From NCBI GenBank assembly GCA_018398805.1, contig JAGFBZ010002260.1, positions 1,364,001-1,428,000 of the forward strand: 64,000 nucleotides of DNA, in the 5' to 3' direction. Both the position numbers and the translations under genes were made by a program. This document shows, one piece after another, positions 1 through 11,662 of the stretch. Position 1 is the stretch's first letter, and each line of letters begins with the position of its first letter. The notes under the pieces are model-generated. The model worked only from the letters and a program-made list of their open reading frames with translations, did no database searches and was not told the origin of the DNA. The DNA comes from Hirundichthys speculiger. Its lineage: Eukaryota > Chordata > Actinopteri > Beloniformes > Exocoetidae.

Positions 1-3000
1 GCAATCAGTACAAATAATCATACATGTAAGATGACAATGTGACACAAAAGCCTTTTAGTCTGCGTGCCTTGCTCCATTGTGGGACAAGTAGCGGACCCTT
101 TACCTGCGAGGGTCCGGGGTCCTTTACTTTCAAAGCCCATACAGTGAAAGAGAACCCAGAGGAAAATATAATGGGACTTAACAAATATAATACCAGGTAA
201 ATTCTCTCCCTTGATTCCCACCAGTTTCTCAAGTATTTATATATAATGACTAGATGAATATAGGAAATCCAGCAGCTCAGCAGAACAACAGTACCATTAA
301 TGAATCATTGAAGTGGCTTACAAGGATCATTTTGAGATTTAAGAACATAAGATTTTTAATGCTGTTTCTTTCTCATCTCTCATGATCGGCTGTAAAAGAC
401 AAGAGGACCTCTTATTTTGTGAAAGTAAAGGATTTTTTTCTTCTTTTTTTCTCTCTGCACTGTCACGTCATGGAACCGTCTCCTAAATGGCATATTGTGA
501 ACGACGAACAGAGTAATTTCGGTTGGAAAAGCGCACAAAATAAAAAAGGAAAGCAGATGTAAATTCCTCCAAAGATAGACGGAGGGAGCGTCTGCTTGCA
601 GGCATGAAATGACCCGCCGGAATCCAGTTCTTGTTTTCGCTGCAACTCCAAGACAGAGCAAAAGACCTGGTGGATTTGGGCATTTCATGTTTTCATTGAA
701 CTCCAAACTAAAGCTGTATGGCAGATAGCTTGTTCATTAAAGAATCTTTTAGTTGGGGCAGATGACGCGAGGCTTTGAAGTGCAACAGCACTCCAGCCCA
801 TTAAACAGCTGACCTTTAATCAGCCTTCTCTCTCTCTCTCTATCGCTCCCCACTTGGATTGCAGAGTGGATTTGATTTGCAGCTGCACAACTGGCCTTTC
901 CCCAGGCACCTCACTGCTTTACATATCTTTCTGGCAGTTCTCTGGATACCCCAAATTTGTATTCAGGCATTAAAAAAAAAAGAATCTGTTTCATGGCTGT
1001 TTGTTTGAGACAGAGAGGGGAAAAAAAGCTCACTTGGAATACTTGGAATAAGTACATTTGGAGGACAAGTTTCAAAAAGCTTGCTTTTACATTTTGTTTT
1101 GATAACATGCTTCTATCAGTTTTTCTCTTAAATGGACAGCTTTGGTAAGATTTGCGTGGAATATTTCTTTCAAAGATGTTTTATAATTAATTTGAACCCA
1201 CAGTAACGCTATGCAACTCCAGGGTTTCGAACTTAGTCCCACCGCAAAAAAACCACGCATTTGGCTGAATTTCAGATTTAATAAAGCCATAAGAGATCCG
1301 CGTGTCTGATGCTCAGAGATGAGAGGAGCGAGCTGGATGACGAGAGCCAAGAGAGATGAAATACGCTTCTGGGAAAAGAGGAATGAAAGTCAGATTGAGA
1401 TGCAGTATGTGTCTGAATGAGAAGGGAATATCAAAAACGGTGAGGATTCGAGGCCAAACAGAAGGATTATCAAAGCACTGAGAGGGGTCATACAGCTGCT
1501 CGGCTTCACGGAGAAATGTGCAGAAAACAGGAAAATAAGAAGAAGTCCTCCAAACAGGAGAACCTGCAACGAGAAGAAAACATCAGAAGAGCGTACTGAG
1601 TGACGTTTCTGAGATGCTCACTGGTGGCTGATGAAGTTATCTGAAGGGAAACTGCAGTATTTTCAGAAGCTGGTTCCCCGAAAATGTTTGCAAAAGGTTT
1701 GAACTAAATGCTGCAGTGTTTTGGTACATCCTTCCTCATTTTTTAAATGCATGTATGAGTGTTTGTGGGAGTGAAAAACACTGCTCTGTAAGACCTGGAA
1801 AAGTTTTTTTTTAATGTTGCTCAACTTAAATGTAGGCCATTCAATGATGGCCTGCCAAAACAGATTGAATAAAATGAAATTATAACCTTTGTTTGGCTCT
1901 GTTGGTCATGTAACGAGGCCCTCTGTGGCATTGTGCTGCTCTATATGTTTTTCAAAAGAGAAATAACATTTTCTTTTCAGTGTCGATCCGATGGACCTGT
2001 TCAGACCTGAAAAGATCCATTCTGCACGGTTGATGTCTAAAAGTGTGTTTGCATAGTGTACAGTACAGGCATTTCTGGAAAAACCATCGTCCCATAAATC
2101 CGTTGGACAAAAGAGAGTCTAGCAGCTTTTTCTGGTGTGACAAGCAGAAAAAGAGTCCACAGGTTCTGAAGGTTCTGACACCTGAAACCTAAATGTGCCT
2201 TAACAGAACCAGATTTTAATTCAAGCGACCAGGTCGGACGTTTTTCACAAACCTCAAACCACCACTGAACAAACACACAAGAGTTGTAGGTATTTTTTGG
2301 CACCAAGGGTTTATTTTCCAGCTATTTTTAAGTTCCATGTTTCTCCATGATACGTGACTCATGTGCTGGCGTATGTAAATAAATATATTCATCTTATTTC
2401 CTCATCGGTGAACTATTTTTAGTCACGCCTTTAACCATTAGTGAGGACAGACGAGCCTGGAGCACTTTGACTGTTTGGCACTGGAAACCAAATAACCTCT
2501 GTGCATTTCAAAGTCTGTCAGAATAAATAAACTTTTAAAGGCTGTGGTGCTGAAAGAAGCAAAAGTGAGTCTCCAAAACTCAGACTATTAGATGAGTTGC
2601 ATTAAGTCATTTAACCGTGAATTCAGTGAATTTACTCACAACAGAAGCTGCTTTTTTTTCCTTTAAACTTTTCGGTTGTTTTTCCGTCATCTGCTCATAT
2701 CTGCTGATTGCTCCTGCTTGTCAAATGCAAGTGTAATTGATTCAGCGGGTGAACGCAGCTCTTTTTCGGGCTGTGGTCTGCTACTGAATGGTTCGCCTGT
2801 CTGTGTCGTCGGCTTCAGGCTGCTGTCAGACGCTGGGATGCCCGTCAGAATGCTTTTGGGGACTTAAAACACAAAGATGGTTTACAAGAAGATACCCGTT
2901 TTCTGATTGGTTGACCTTAAATGGCGACAGGGGAAAGATTACAACTAGGTTTCTACAGAAGAGAAGGCAGTATGAATGTGTGTGGATGGATGAATGGATG

Positions 3001-4369
3001 AATGTGGCCTGTAGTGAAAAGTGCTTCGAGTGGTGAACAAGACTGGAAAAGTTCTACATGAATATAACCCATTTAACAGGATTATAACACTTACATATTG
3101 GTTATTTTGATATATTAATATATATTTGAAACTGCAAGTATGCCATGTACAACATCACTGAGTATTTGGTGCAAACAACAACAGATTCATTGTGGTGACT
3201 GCAGCAACATTTTGTAAAGAGTGCTTGCAGCGAGGAGCTTGTTCATACCATTGCAGTTTAATTCATTAAACTATGTGGAACATTCTGGTGATTTTTCATG
3301 GCTGTTATTCCACCATGGCAGGTTAGGATGGATTTGTCTCGTCAACGCTCAGTTTTAAAGTGGCACCACACGGCTGCGGTCTTCAGCATGTTGTCTTCCA
3401 TTTAACATCCAAACTGGACTGAGGCATCACTGCAGTTGACATCCAAACTGAAAACTGGATCTTCACCGGATGAAGGAACATCCGGATATCTGAATATCTG
3501 CATCTACCCCCATCGAAAGCACGGTTAAAAAGCATGTTTTCGAACTGTTATTAATGTAATATTTTGACAAAAACACCCTGCATTTCGTTAATACCTGTGG
3601 AAATGGTGTCAACCTTTGCAAAAAGGGCATAAAATGTATCCATTACATTGTCAGCCGTTGTATTTTTTTTACAAGTATTTGCATAACTATTCAAAGATGC
3701 TTTTGAAAAAAAAAACCTAATCCATAAATTACCATAATTTTGCTTAAATAACTCATAGCAGGATTTAATAGCCACAACTTTTAAACATTGTTCAGCCTGT
3801 CCTTTATTCTCGTTCAAACACAGGCAGAGGAGACCTCATCAAAGCTCTCGCAGTGGTGAGAGAAGTGTTTATGAGTTTGGAGGGTTTTTAAAACTCTCAA
3901 CTCTCTACTCAGCTCCATGCTCCACGTGTTATCCCTGTGTGTGTGTATGTGTGTGTGTGTCACCATGCTCATGTTTGTACATATGTGCCGTGGTACAGCA
4001 GGTGCAGGGATGTTCAGGGAGCAGGGTCAGGGCCAGGAAAAGACGCAGCATATGGTTTTGTTGTTCAGAGTGCCATTAAAAGCACGGACTGTTGTTGTTT
4101 AGTGATGTGGATGTGCGCACAGATCCACGGGTTTCCATTCAACAACATCAACAAAGACACAGTTTCACAAAACGAAAATAAGAAGCTTTGGAAAAGAAGG
4201 AATTATTGTCAGGCTGTCGTACAGGACTGCATCAGCTTTAATTACAGGGATATGTAATGTATTTTCTGATTTTATTGGCTTCTGCAGAGTACAATGACAA
4301 AAAAAAAAGCTTGATTTGTCTACACAGGCACCAAAATATAAAAAAGGGATGCATACATTTTTTATATTT

Positions 4370-4406
<37 letters not shown>
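1..4406. other. No gene recognised; unique-looking noncoding DNA
   Basis: I see no conserved protein motif and no transposon end here. Reading frames are short (at most about 110 codons) and lack domain signatures. Simple tracts include (CT)n near 825-842, a (TG)n-rich stretch at 3937-3960 and a (TA)n run at 4371-4405. Confidence 0.5.
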
Positions 4407-4410
<4 letters not shown>

Positions 4411-4573
4411 CCATCCATCCATTATCTATAGACCTTTTGCACGTGACGTGACACGCTACAGTCACAACAACTCGCCGCCATGTTGGAGTGAAAACAAAGC
4501 CCGTCAACTAAGCAGTTTACCTGTCTCGTGTGTAATCTGTCGTGTTCAAGTGGATAGCAAACAGTTCGAAAAC

Positions 4574-4672
4574 ATGGTTTTGAACTGTGTAGCTGTTGGC
4601 TGCACAAACTACAGAGGAAAGGGACCAGGATTATCGTTCCACAGATTTCCAGCTGACGTAGAACGCAGATAA
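4574..4672 (+). pseudogene. THAP zinc-finger N-terminal half (transposon remnant)
   Basis: The frame starts at an ATG and reads MVLNCVAVGC, then LSFHRFPADVERR and a TAA stop. The C-x4-C pair and the HRFP motif are typical of the first half of a THAP DNA-binding domain. After the stop the same frame continues with a KW pair and an RRARGFDTR stretch, as expected for a THAP domain, but it ends in CNDR, so the expected C-x2-H is lost. It lies just inside the left inverted repeat of the 4431-5406 element, where the transposon protein would start. Confidence 0.65.
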
Positions 4673-4907
4673 AAGTGGATCGCTGTACTCCGACGCGCTC
4701 GTGGGTTTGACACAAGGGAAGAGTGGCGACCGGCGAGAACAAGTCGCATATGTAACGATAGGGCACTTTGCCATAAGCATGCATGTGTTGGTTGTTGTCC
4801 CACATATTACCGCTCACTCAGTCCCCAGCCGATCATGCAGAATTATTTACAAAATAACGTAATTCTTTTAATTAAAGATCATCAAAATGTTATAAATAGT
4901 CAGTTAA

Positions 4908-5207
4908 TTAATTGAAAAAGATGAAAACACACACCTCCAACAAAATGCTCGTTACATATGGGAGTTGTTCTCGCCGGTCGCCACTATTTCCTTGTGTCAA
5001 ACCCACGAGTGCGTCGGAGTGCGAAATATTTGTAGGATTCCAAGCTTTTATAGGCCTTGTTTCCTTGGCGTACGCTGATGACTTGTTTATCAAATAATTA
5101 TATATGTCCGGGTACTCGAGGTTGGGGAGTTTCTTTACCTGGGCAGGTGGGCAGAACAGGGCAGCTGGCAGTAGGTACGGGTCGTGTTTTAGGCCTGAAA
5201 TCTGCAA
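4908..5207 (-). pseudogene. Scrambled transposon ORF: YqaJ/THAP-protein-like piece joined to THAP C-terminal half
   Basis: An open minus-strand frame of 99 codons includes YPDIYNYLI, a motif I recall from fish THAP/YqaJ-type transposon proteins. In a different minus frame the same DNA (about 4918-5025) reads as a THAP C-terminal half ending CNEHFVGG, with an internal stop. The piece is therefore a rearranged remnant and not a gene. Its THAP part is an inverted copy of 4688-4757. Confidence 0.45.
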
Positions 5208-5700
5208 TTTCTCCCGGTATCATTCCTTTTCCGACCCATTCAGACTTTGAACATGGTCTGACAGCACTATCAGATGGCTGGTCATGATATTCCGCGTAAC
5301 CTGCACAAAGATTATGTGATCACTTAAGCCATAGCTTGATGTTTTCATTCCAATATGGCGACTGCGCTCTGTCATCAAGGCGTGTGTCACGTGACTGCAA
5401 AAGGTCTATACCTGCTTAATCTTCAGCAGGGTCATGGGGATCTGCTGGAGTCTATCCCAGCTCTCTTCGGGCGAACGGCAGGAGTACACCCTGGACAGGT
5501 CGCCAGTCCATCGCAGGGCCACATGTAGATGGACAACCACGCACACTCACAATCACTCGTACGGGCAATTTGGAACCACTAATTAACCTGACATGCATGT
5601 CTTTGGACTGTGGGAGGAAGCCGGAGTACCCGAAGGAAACCCACGCAAGCATGGGGAGAACATGCAAACTCGACACAGAAAGGCCCCTGCCGAGGTTCAA

Positions 5701-5733
5701 TATATATATACAGTATATATATATATATATATA
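5701..5733. repeat. (TA)n microsatellite
   Basis: A TA run, interrupted once by CAG, immediately abuts the left end of the Tc1-like element and supplies its TA target site. Confidence 0.9.
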
Positions 5734-7344
5734 CAGTCATGGAAAAAATTATTAGACCACCCATGTTTTCTTCAATTTCTTGTTCATTCTAATATCTGGT
5801 ACCACTAAACGTATAATACAATGAACACAACAAAAAATGCAGCTCGTCACATAATACTTTATGTCTTATTTGACATTCTTAAGCTTAATTGATTCCCAGG
5901 GTATATAAGAGGCCATTTCATGTCACAAGCAGCTCTGCACATGCAAAAGCCTGAAGTGGTTTCCTGCTTACATTCAAGCCATAGCACAACTCAGAGGTTG
6001 TCAGCTCTCACATAATGCCTAAAACAAAAGAATTATGTGAAGCCACAAAGGCAGCCATCTTGGCACTGCTGGAAATTGGCATGAGTGAGAGACAGGTAGC
6101 GAAAAAACTGAAGATCTCCAAGACAGCCGTTCATTACACCAAAAAAAAAAAACAAGCTGAACATGGCACTACCAAATTGCTACCTGGCCGTGGCAGGAAA
6201 CGTCTTTCTACCCCACGAGATGACCGTGCACTCATCCATTCCTGTGTCAGGAATCGTCGTCAGACCTCCAGGGACCTTAAAAATGAGTGGGCACTGTCGA
6301 GAAATGTGACTTGTTCGGCAAGGACAGTTCGAAACCGACTTGTTGAAGCTGGTTTGAAGTCACACAGAGCACGCAAGAAGCCCTTCATCAATGAAAGGCA
6401 GAGGAAGGCCCGGTTACTCTTTGCTCGAGACCACAAGGATTGGACTGTTGATGATTGGGCTAAGGTTCTCTTCAGTGATGAATCCAATTTTGAATTGATG
6501 CCCACTCCAGCCAACTTACTGGTTAGGAGGAAGCCTGGAGAAGCTTACAACCCAGACTGTCTTGCGCCTACAGTAAAATATGAGGGTGGATCAGTCATGA
6601 TCTGGGGTTGTTTCAGTCTGAGTGGAACAGGGCAAATGCAATTGTGTGAAGGCCGAATGAACCAGGTCATGTACAGGACTACCCTTGAAAACAGTCTTCT
6701 TCCATCAGCTGGAAAACTCTTTCCTGCCTCGAATGACTGGATGTTCCAACAGGACAATGCCCCTTGCCACACGGCAAGGTCAGTTAAAGCCTGGATGGAG
6801 AACCACAACATTCGCATCATGCCTTGGCCTGCTCAATCACCGGATCTTAATCCAATTGAAAACCTGTGGAAAATCATCAAACACAAAACGGAGAACCACA
6901 AGCCCAAAAACAAAGAAAATTTGTTTGAATTTGTCCAACAGGAATGGGCTGCTGTGACAGCAGAACAATGTCAGAAGCTGGTGGAGAGCATGCCAAGACG
7001 CATGGCTGCAGTCATCAAAAACAATGGTTATGCAATCAAGTATTAACTCTTGTGTGTATCATGTGTTTAAAGCAAACAGAAAATGAAACATGGAATGCTT
7101 AAAAGTAGTGTTTTTGGCGGTACAATGCCATAGCTATTGATGTAAGAATTTAAGTAATTTTGGTTATTATCAAGAAAAGCATGGAAAATGAATAGTTCTT
7201 AGTTCTTAAATTAAACTCTCATGAGCTATTTTTGTTGTTATCATTATAATTGTCCAAATAAATGTACCTTTAGTTGAGCCAGGCATTAAAATTAACAAGA
7301 AATTGAAGAAAACAGGGGTGGTCTAATAATTTTTTCCGTGACTG
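5734..7344 (+). mobile_element. Full-length Tc1/mariner-like transposon with intact transposase
   Basis: The element is 1611 bp and flanked by TA on both sides (5732-5733 and 7345-7346). Its terminal inverted repeats start CAGTCA(T/C)GGAAAAAATTATT and match over about 30 bp with one difference. A single uninterrupted transposase frame (6015-7046) fills most of the interior, with about 280 bp of 5' and 300 bp of 3' noncoding DNA. Matching ends plus an intact frame indicate a recent insertion. It may still be mobile, but this is inference. A deleted relative is at 11660-12027. Confidence 0.95.
6015..7046 (+). CDS. Tc1-like transposase, DD34E type, intact
   Basis: This 343-residue protein has the usual length for a Tc1 transposase, which cuts the element at its inverted repeats and inserts it at TA. 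The N-terminus (about residues 1-110) looks like a paired-type pair of helix-turn-helix units (for example MSERQVAKKLKISKTAV), separated by a basic GRGRKR linker of AT-hook type. A basic stretch near 115-135 (RARKKPFINERQRKAR) could serve as a nuclear signal. The catalytic triad is complete: D in VLFSDESNF, D in FQQDNAPCH, and E in DLNPIENLW, with 34 residues between the second D and the E. The GGSVMIWGCFS box is also present. The protein ends NNGYAIKY and stop, like other family members. The ATG at 6015 gives the canonical MPKTKELCEATKAAI start. I see no frameshift or premature stop. Confidence 0.95.
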   Translation: MPKTKELCEATKAAILALLEIGMSERQVAKKLKISKTAVHYTKKKKQAEHGTTKLLPGRGRKRLSTPRDDRALIHSCVRNRRQTSRDLKNEWALSRNVTCSARTVRNRLVEAGLKSHRARKKPFINERQRKARLLFARDHKDWTVDDWAKVLFSDESNFELMPTPANLLVRRKPGEAYNPDCLAPTVKYEGGSVMIWGCFSLSGTGQMQLCEGRMNQVMYRTTLENSLLPSAGKLFPASNDWMFQQDNAPCHTARSVKAWMENHNIRIMPWPAQSPDLNPIENLWKIIKHKTENHKPKNKENLFEFVQQEWAAVTAEQCQKLVESMPRRMAAVIKNNGYAIKY

Positions 7345-7346
7345 TA

Positions 7347-9630
7347 TATAAAGGCATCAACAAGTAAATGAGTGTAATGCATTTAAATGCAATCTATTTA
7401 AAGCAGGGTATTTATGAGGTATCACAGCAAATAGAAGTTGCAACACCTGCAGCCTTTTACTTTATCTCTTGGATCACTTTCAGATTACTGCGCCTCTAAA
7501 ACAGCTAATCCGGACTGGCTGGCTGACAAGAATCCCTCTGCAGAAAGAGCAACGCTGGTTCACTTCACCCGCGCAAGACAGTGTTTAGGGGTGTTCATTA
7601 GCAGAGACACATGGATTTGTTTTACAGGATTAGCTCATTTGCATCTTTTTAATTACAGAACTGACTCACAAAGCCACCTGGTTTGGGATGATAAAGGGGA
7701 GAAAAAGAGAATTTGAGGCCAATCAGTGCCTCACTCAGGATTTATTGCTAAAAAAAAAAGAAAGAACAAAAAAAGACTTTTGGGATGAGATGCAGTGTGG
7801 TCTTAATTAATGCAAGACAGGGAGAGTTTCAAATCTGGCTTCAAACACAAGAAACTCACATTACTTTTGATGAGTAAACACACAGAAAATGATGCAAGAT
7901 TAAATATTATCAGTTGCTTCTGTAGTGGTGAGCCAAGACTCAATTTGAAGAAATGTTCCGTGAGGTTACACAGCTCTCGATATAAAAACAGCGCTCTGAA
8001 GGATATACGCATCTCTGTGTGGGAAGCAGAAAATGTCACAGTTGGATTTCCACATGCTGGGAAAATGGATCCAAAGTCAATTGTTAAAGACTGAGCACGA
8101 CAGTTCCCCCACTGCAATAATCATCCAGCAAAAGGGCTGCTGCTGACACGGGGAGGCTTGTCGGGGGGGGGGGGTGTTACACAAAAAGCAGCGTGTTTCG
8201 ACACATTCTTTGAATGGACTGCAACTGATTAAGAAGGTCCTCAAAAAGCAAAAGCAAAAAATGAAGTCAGGTCAAGTTGCTGCTTCTACCTCCCAGGAGA
8301 CAAGCCTCTAATGTTTGGCAGCTTCAGGGATGACATTACCTGCAGGTTGTTTTGGATCACAGTTTCTTCTAATTGTGACCTCGTGAAATAATAAGGCGAG
8401 AGTCTGGCCTCTGTTGTGATCTTGGGGTTTATTTTGGGCTTCATGCAAGTCTTGCTTGGTTCTCTTGAGAACCAAAGCACTAAAATATTTCTGTTGACAT
8501 GGTAAGGTGGCTGACCAGAAGCATAGGGGGTTGCATAACGCTGGTTATGTGTTTTCACCACAGATCCTTCTTCCCAGCTGCTCCTGGGTCACCATCAAAC
8601 ACTTGGAGGAAATGTTTTGGCTGCAGCTGCCGCCAATATTTCTCTCGTGTTCAAACATCATTACGACGTCAGGCAGAATCATTCGACCTTTTTATCACGT
8701 CCGACCAGAGAGAGGAATTTGAAACGAAGAGCAACAGAGCAAACTTGGTGAAGTCCCAGATCTGCTGCTCTGGTCCAGTGAGTTGAGTTCATTTAGGGGC
8801 TGCTGTGGCTTATCTGCCTGTTACACAGTCTTTAGTTCCATCACTAATCACTACAGTTGGACCGTTTTAATAAAAGACTTGATACTATCCCCTCTAGAGC
8901 CTTAAACATCATTTACACTGAATAAAGAAGAGAGGAATGAGCCTTGCTGATTAACCTGATTTTCTGTCTTGATGACCATGGCGCCTGAGTGATTACTCCG
9001 TGGTGAAAAACAGAAATCATGTTACATGTTCAGCCTCCTGGTTCCCAGCTGACATGAACTTATTGGCAAATTCAGAGCTTCAGCTTCGGTCTCTGGGCAG
9101 CCATCCATCTGCAGACAGAAAATGCTGCCTGACCCAGTTCTTCTAGATGCATGACAGACCCTCGCACTTCACCAAACCGTGGAAGGGGAGCGGGTCGAGC
9201 AGGCGGAAAGGATCCGAATGTTTTGGCGTGACAGAACATTTTGAAAACCTGCGTTTGTGTGGCCTCCAAACCTGAATGAATTATAACTAATCGACCCTTC
9301 CGGGCGTCATGTGGAGAAAGAGATTTTTCCGCTTTCAAGCTCGTACAAAACAAATAAGTTCAAACTGGTGACAAATGAATAGAAGCCTCAACAAAAGGGT
9401 CTCATAAAGGAGATAAACTATTTGCAACCAGAGGAACTTCAGTTTGCCCTAAATTCCACGTGTCTAGAGCTGGATGGACGGAGCATGAAGTGTTGGCGAG
9501 CGCGTCAGTCTAATGTTTCCCCCTTAGGCCTTTGACTCGGTGGAGATCTGGTAACCGTGAAAGCCATAACATGTGATATTCATCAAAGTATCCGTCTTCC
9601 CTGAAGAGGAATGTCTTTTGTTATTTTATC
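7347..9630. other. Noncoding stretch, no gene recognised
   Basis: I find only short frames without motifs. A G-homopolymer interrupts at about 8162-8174. No transposon ends are obvious to me. Confidence 0.45.
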
Positions 9631-9634
9631 ATAC

Positions 9635-10400
9635 ACATCATTTCATTTCATTTTTTTTTCATTTTATTGATTCATTCCAGACATGTCAAAACAATCTTTT
9701 AAAGCATAGACAATTTTAACATAACATGTCATGATTCTATGTATCTGAAAATAAATATAGTATATTTATGATATATATTAAAATGCATAAATCAATATAC
9801 ACTGACACATGTGCATAACCATAATTTAGAAACATATAGAACCTCTTGTAAATAAATCTAAATATTAAATTGACATATCCCCCGCAAAAAATAAAAATTA
9901 AACAAACTTTATACCCAATGTATACACACCGATATATATACATACATATACATATCAATATGCAAAACACATATCTGGTTAAAACATGTCTGAAAAGGGG
10001 TAGGAAGAAGTAAAACTTATTTAATCCTACCCCTTCTCCAATGTTCCAAGATTACCCTTAAAATTTATCCGATTTTTGAGGCCTAGTATAAATTTTAGTT
10101 GTAATTTCATATCCAGATAGACATAGACATTTAACTACATACATACATACTGATACACACACATTCACACTAGTACATACTATATTATATACTATAGTAT
10201 ATACTACAGTACATACTACATATACTTCACTCTGCATATTCACACACACACAGTGCACCCCGAGAGCAGCCAGATACCACATCGATCACACATCGATCCT
10301 TAAGGATCCCTGCTATCAGACGCAGCACCCAATGATCTAAATATCAGTCAACTTACAGGTTCTTTCTGTTCAATTTCTCTGCAAAATTAGATTCAAACAG
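9635..10400 (-). mobile_element. LINE 3' untranslated end (minus strand), AT-rich
   Basis: Read on the minus strand this ends in GACATGTCTGGAATGAA, an AATAAAAT segment and an ATGAAATG-rich tail. Upstream is an 11-bp perfect hairpin (AAGGGGTAGGA and TCCTACCCCTT) with a 19-base loop rich in AGTAAAACTT. This arrangement is one I associate with the 3' ends of fish non-LTR elements. No reverse transcriptase sequence is attached. The far boundary is uncertain. Interspersed (TA)n and CATA repeats lie at 9925-9960 and 10138-10215. Confidence 0.45.
9995..10035. repeat. Perfect 11-bp stem-loop in LINE-like 3' end
   Basis: AAGGGGTAGGA at 9995-10005 is exactly complementary to TCCTACCCCTT at 10025-10035. 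Confidence 0.85.
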
Positions 10401-11590
10401 GCCTGCCCAGTATTTTTTTCGTATGCCTCGACTGGATACTTCCTGGTTAATTGTACCATGCAGGAGGCCTGTACACCTGTCAGGACGCATTCACATTTGC
10501 TGCATCTCTGACTCATTTATTCACGTTCGTAAATGTGATTTGTCACAAGTCTGTAGTTTTTTTTAACCGTTTTCTGAATAACTAAAGCAGAGAATCTGGT
10601 CCAATTCAGACAAGGATGAAAGTAGATTTGATTTCTTACCAGAACTGACAGAGTTATATGTCTCATCTTAGAGCAAAGAAGAAAAGGAAAGTTAAAAAAG
10701 AAAAAAACATGCCGAACCCCTAGATCGAGAGACTACTCAGTTTCAGTCATGTGGTGCAAGATACCTTTTACACATTTTCTTGTAAGACCGGGCTGCTGTA
10801 CAAGTTGCGCCTTTAACTAATTCATATTTAAAAGCATAAATATTTCAGCCTGTACTTGAAACTTCAGTGAAGTCGGTTAAAGGCACGAATACAGCGAGAC
10901 CTTGTCGCGAAATAAGAGAAAATGACAGAGCAGGAGATGGATCTGATTACAAATGGAATTTAGATCTTGCCAGTTACCAAATGATAGCGTGTCATAATAA
11001 TTACAGGGAGCCGGTCCCAAACATCAATACAGGAAAAACACGAGCAAACACCGCACCAGCACTGTCAGATAACAGCAAACCAAGCCGCCGACGCTGTGGG
11101 GCTTTAATGGGCTGCAGCAGCATCCATCACTAAACACATCAGCCTGATCTCTGATACGGAGATCAACAGAAGAGAGGAGCGATGACGGAGAAATAAGTGA
11201 TTAGAGAGGGACTCTGCACCAACCCCCATCAATTTTTATGAATTCATTTGTTATGAATCCACGCTCGAGCAGGGGGGGGGGGGGTGTGAGTGCGGCGAGG
11301 TTTCAAAGTAGGCACCATACAGTTACCATGGTAACGAGAATCTTTGAACTTTTTTTGCCTCTTTTTTTTTTTTTTTTTACAGCTGGATGGGCTCTGTTCT
11401 CCTCTCTGCTTCTGCCACCCCCCCTCCCCCCACCATCTCCCTCTCACTCCTTTTGTTGCATGAAAAAATTCTCTCTTTGAAGACTTAAGCTGATTCGGAG
11501 TCGAACCCGTCACTATTTCTGGCTCTATTCAAGGCCAGGGCTGTGGCTCTGTGCATGTGCTGCGTTTGACATCTGTGTGTGTATGAAAGA
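10400..11590. other. Noncoding stretch with G and T homopolymers
   Basis: No gene or transposon is recognised. A run of about 12 G lies at 11272-11284, a T run at 11363-11379 and a C/T-rich stretch at 11417-11450. Confidence 0.45.
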
Positions 11591-11607
11591 CGGAAAAAAA
11601 GATTATG

Positions 11608-11659
<52 letters not shown>

Positions 11660-11662
<3 letters not shown>

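Larger units (their letters stand above)
4431..5406. mobile_element. Decayed DNA transposon with THAP-domain coding remnants (ISL2EU/PHIS-like)
   Basis: The ends form terminal inverted repeats of about 66 bp. Both begin GACCTTTTGCA, and both carry a CACGTG box and a CGCCAT(G/A)TTGGA(G/A)TG segment. The direct repeat TATA flanks the element (4427-4430 and 5407-5410). This could equally be read as a TA duplication with ends TAGACC...GGTCTA. Removing the element restores a continuous dispersed fish repeat. Inside are THAP zinc-finger coding pieces. On the plus strand from 4574 the residues CVAVGC and HRFP are visible, followed by a stop at about 4670. On the minus strand at about 4918-5025 a second half carries the CNEHF motif. 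A TA target site together with a THAP protein is a feature I associate with ISL2EU-type elements; that family assignment is inference. No intact protein remains. Confidence 0.72.
4407..5700 (+). repeat. Dispersed teleost repeat, split by the THAP element
   Basis: The left fragment (4407-4430, CATCCATCCATTATCTATA) and the right fragment (5407-5700) join into one familiar fish interspersed repeat. The right part contains the diagnostic CACCCTGGACAGGTCGCCAG and TGGGAGGAAGCCGGAGTACC blocks. I recognise the blocks but cannot assign the class with certainty. The repeat ends in the TA microsatellite that holds the next transposon. A related short piece is at 12850-12975, and another, inverted, at about 15775-15835. 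Confidence 0.7.

Noticed and set aside
3917..4257. Frames with CVCMCVCV pattern
   Set aside because: They come from the (TG)n repeat.
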